A stretch of 7,317 nucleotides of DNA from Nitrospinota bacterium (GTDB taxonomy: Bacteria > Nitrospinota_A > UBA7883 > JACRLM01): positions 1-7,317 of the forward strand of contig JADGAO010000173.1 of assembly GCA_015231995.1 (NCBI GenBank), given 5' to 3'. The translations under genes and the position numbers were made by a program. Numbering within the stretch: position 1 is the stretch's first letter; each line of letters begins with the position of its first letter. This document shows, one piece after another, positions 6,543 to 7,317 of this stretch. A model generated the notes under the pieces. The model had not been told where the DNA came from and ran no database searches. It was given only the letters and a program-made list of their open reading frames with translations.

Positions 6543-7317
6543 ATGGTAATAAAATGCCCAAGGTGTTCTTCGCGTTACAAAATTGACGGCGCCGGCGTGG
6601 CCGATGAGGGGACTTACGCCAGGTGCAGGAAGTGCGAGAACGTTTTTTTCGTCCGCAAACGCTCCCACGAGGAGGTGGCGGCTCTGCGCAAAAGCAAAAA
6701 AGCCGCCAGCCAGACAGTGCCCTCTACGGCTGTCCAAACGACGCCACCGCATGAACAGGCCGCCGCAATAGCCAGCGATAGCTTCGACGAAGATGACAGG
6801 TTTTCGTCCCAGCCGGAAATCGAAACCGGGCCGGAAAAACTCTCTGAGGAAACACGCCCTGAAGCAGAGGCCCTAACCTTCGAATCTAAAACCAGTGAAA
6901 ATGAGATTGAAGCCTTGCTGGCGGCTTATGCGCCTGAACCGCCGGTGGATGAGCCGGCGGCAGGCTCGACGCCGGACTTCTCTTCACCGCCGGTTGAAGC
7001 GGAGAGCGAATCGGCCAACGTGGAGCGACAATCAACCGCCACAAAACCTGAGGAGCCGGAAGAACCGTCGCTAAGCCTTCTGCCGGATGACATTGACGCG
7101 CTTTTGGCGGCCCATTCTCCATTGAAGAAGACCAAGGCCGACGAGTCCGTGTCAATGCCCCTTCAAGACGATATAGCGGCTATTCTTGCGGCTAACTCGC
7201 CCGCGCCATCGGCTCCGGTTGCGAAGAAGCAGGAATCCGCCACCGTTTCGCAGGACGATATCGAGGCTCTGCTTTTCGCCAACGCGCCTGCGCCATCTAC
7301 CCCGGTAGCCAAGAAGC
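6543..7317 (+). CDS. MJ0042-type zinc-ribbon protein with repeated FliM-like motifs (3' end outside window)
   Basis: The reading frame is open from ATG 6543 to the window end (258 complete codons, no stop), so the gene is partial. Residues 1-38 form a four-cysteine zinc ribbon, C5-P-x-C8 and C28-R-K-C31, typical of the MJ0042/zinc_ribbon_4/5 family. After a basic stretch (about 38-54) the chain is low-complexity and probably disordered, rich in Glu, Asp, Pro, Ala and Ser. Four similar short motifs stand out, at residues 118-131, 180-193, 207-220 and 236-249, each of the form D-D-I-x-A-L-L-A-A-x-x-P. They resemble the FliM N-terminal peptide that binds phosphorylated CheY. No transmembrane segment is visible so far. 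Proteins with this ribbon often carry further domains downstream, so the C-terminus may define the function. Function is unknown; a scaffold or docking role is inference. Confidence 0.8.
   Translation, partial: MVIKCPRCSSRYKIDGAGVADEGTYARCRKCENVFFVRKRSHEEVAALRKSKKAASQTVPSTAVQTTPPHEQAAAIASDSFDEDDRFSSQPEIETGPEKLSEETRPEAEALTFESKTSENEIEALLAAYAPEPPVDEPAAGSTPDFSSPPVEAESESANVERQSTATKPEEPEEPSLSLLPDDIDALLAAHSPLKKTKADESVSMPLQDDIAAILAANSPAPSAPVAKKQESATVSQDDIEALLFANAPAPSTPVAKK
6894..7317 (+). repeat. Array of four degenerate FliM-like peptide repeats, running to window end
   Basis: Units in the encoded protein are SENEIEALLAAYAP (6894-6935), LPDDIDALLAAHSP (7080-7121), LQDDIAAILAANSP (7161-7202) and SQDDIEALLFANAP (7248-7289). 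Spacing between equivalent residues is 62, 27 and 29 residues. The last two units, together with their PAPSxPVAKK linkers, align at an 87-nt period with 51 of 67 identical bases, which points to tandem duplication. The array may continue beyond the window. Confidence 0.8.

Noticed and set aside
6583..6771. 62-codon plus-strand and 72-codon minus-strand frames at the start of the zinc-ribbon gene
   Set aside because: The frame starting at ATG 6543 explains this region with a clean CxxC...CxxC ribbon and a well-placed ribosome site. The others have no motif.
6886..7155. Minus-strand frames of 89 and 69 codons across the motif array
   Set aside because: They are shadows of the low-complexity Pro/Ala/Glu coding strand and have no recognisable content.

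Overview
The window looks like a chromosomal segment of a Gram-negative, fairly GC-rich bacterium. Support comes from a full-length GlnD with two ACT domains, a sigma-54-dependent response regulator, a UbiE-type quinone methyltransferase, a secreted lytic transglycosylase and an MJ0042-type zinc-ribbon protein. This mix suggests a deltaproteobacterium-like or Nitrospinota-like lineage. That placement is inference, because no ribosomal RNA or other phylogenetic marker is present.

Layout. Positions 1-855 hold a two-gene minimal nucleotidyltransferase (MNT) plus HEPN pair, the arrangement of toxin-antitoxin modules. It sits between two copies of a ~54-bp direct repeat (12-64 and 802-855). The repeat is the leader and first codons of ubiE, so the pair appears to have been placed in the 5' end of ubiE, leaving one copy of the leader on each side. 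Positions 838-5607 form a forward gene string: ubiE (quinone methylation), glnD (uridylyltransferase/uridylyl-removing nitrogen sensor) and a PilR/NtrC-like sigma-54 activator, with gaps of 16 and 5 nt. A reverse-strand lytic transglycosylase (5631-6263) converges on this string. The 279-bp region 6264-6542 is a divergent promoter region. It holds a near-consensus sigma-70 promoter for the transglycosylase and an extended -10 promoter for the last gene. That gene (6543 to the window end, cut off) encodes an N-terminal four-cysteine zinc ribbon followed by a low-complexity acidic/proline-rich linker.

The most unusual features are at the two ends. At the left is the repeat-bounded MNT/HEPN cassette, whose first gene starts with six codons borrowed from the ubiE leader. 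At the right, the zinc-ribbon protein carries four spaced copies of a short motif of the form S/Q-D-D-I-E/D-A-L-L. This closely resembles the CheY-P-binding N-terminal peptide of the flagellar switch protein FliM. It may be a multivalent docking array for a receiver-domain protein.

No tRNA, rRNA, CRISPR array, insertion sequence or transposase was seen, and no gene-free stretch exceeds 300 bases.
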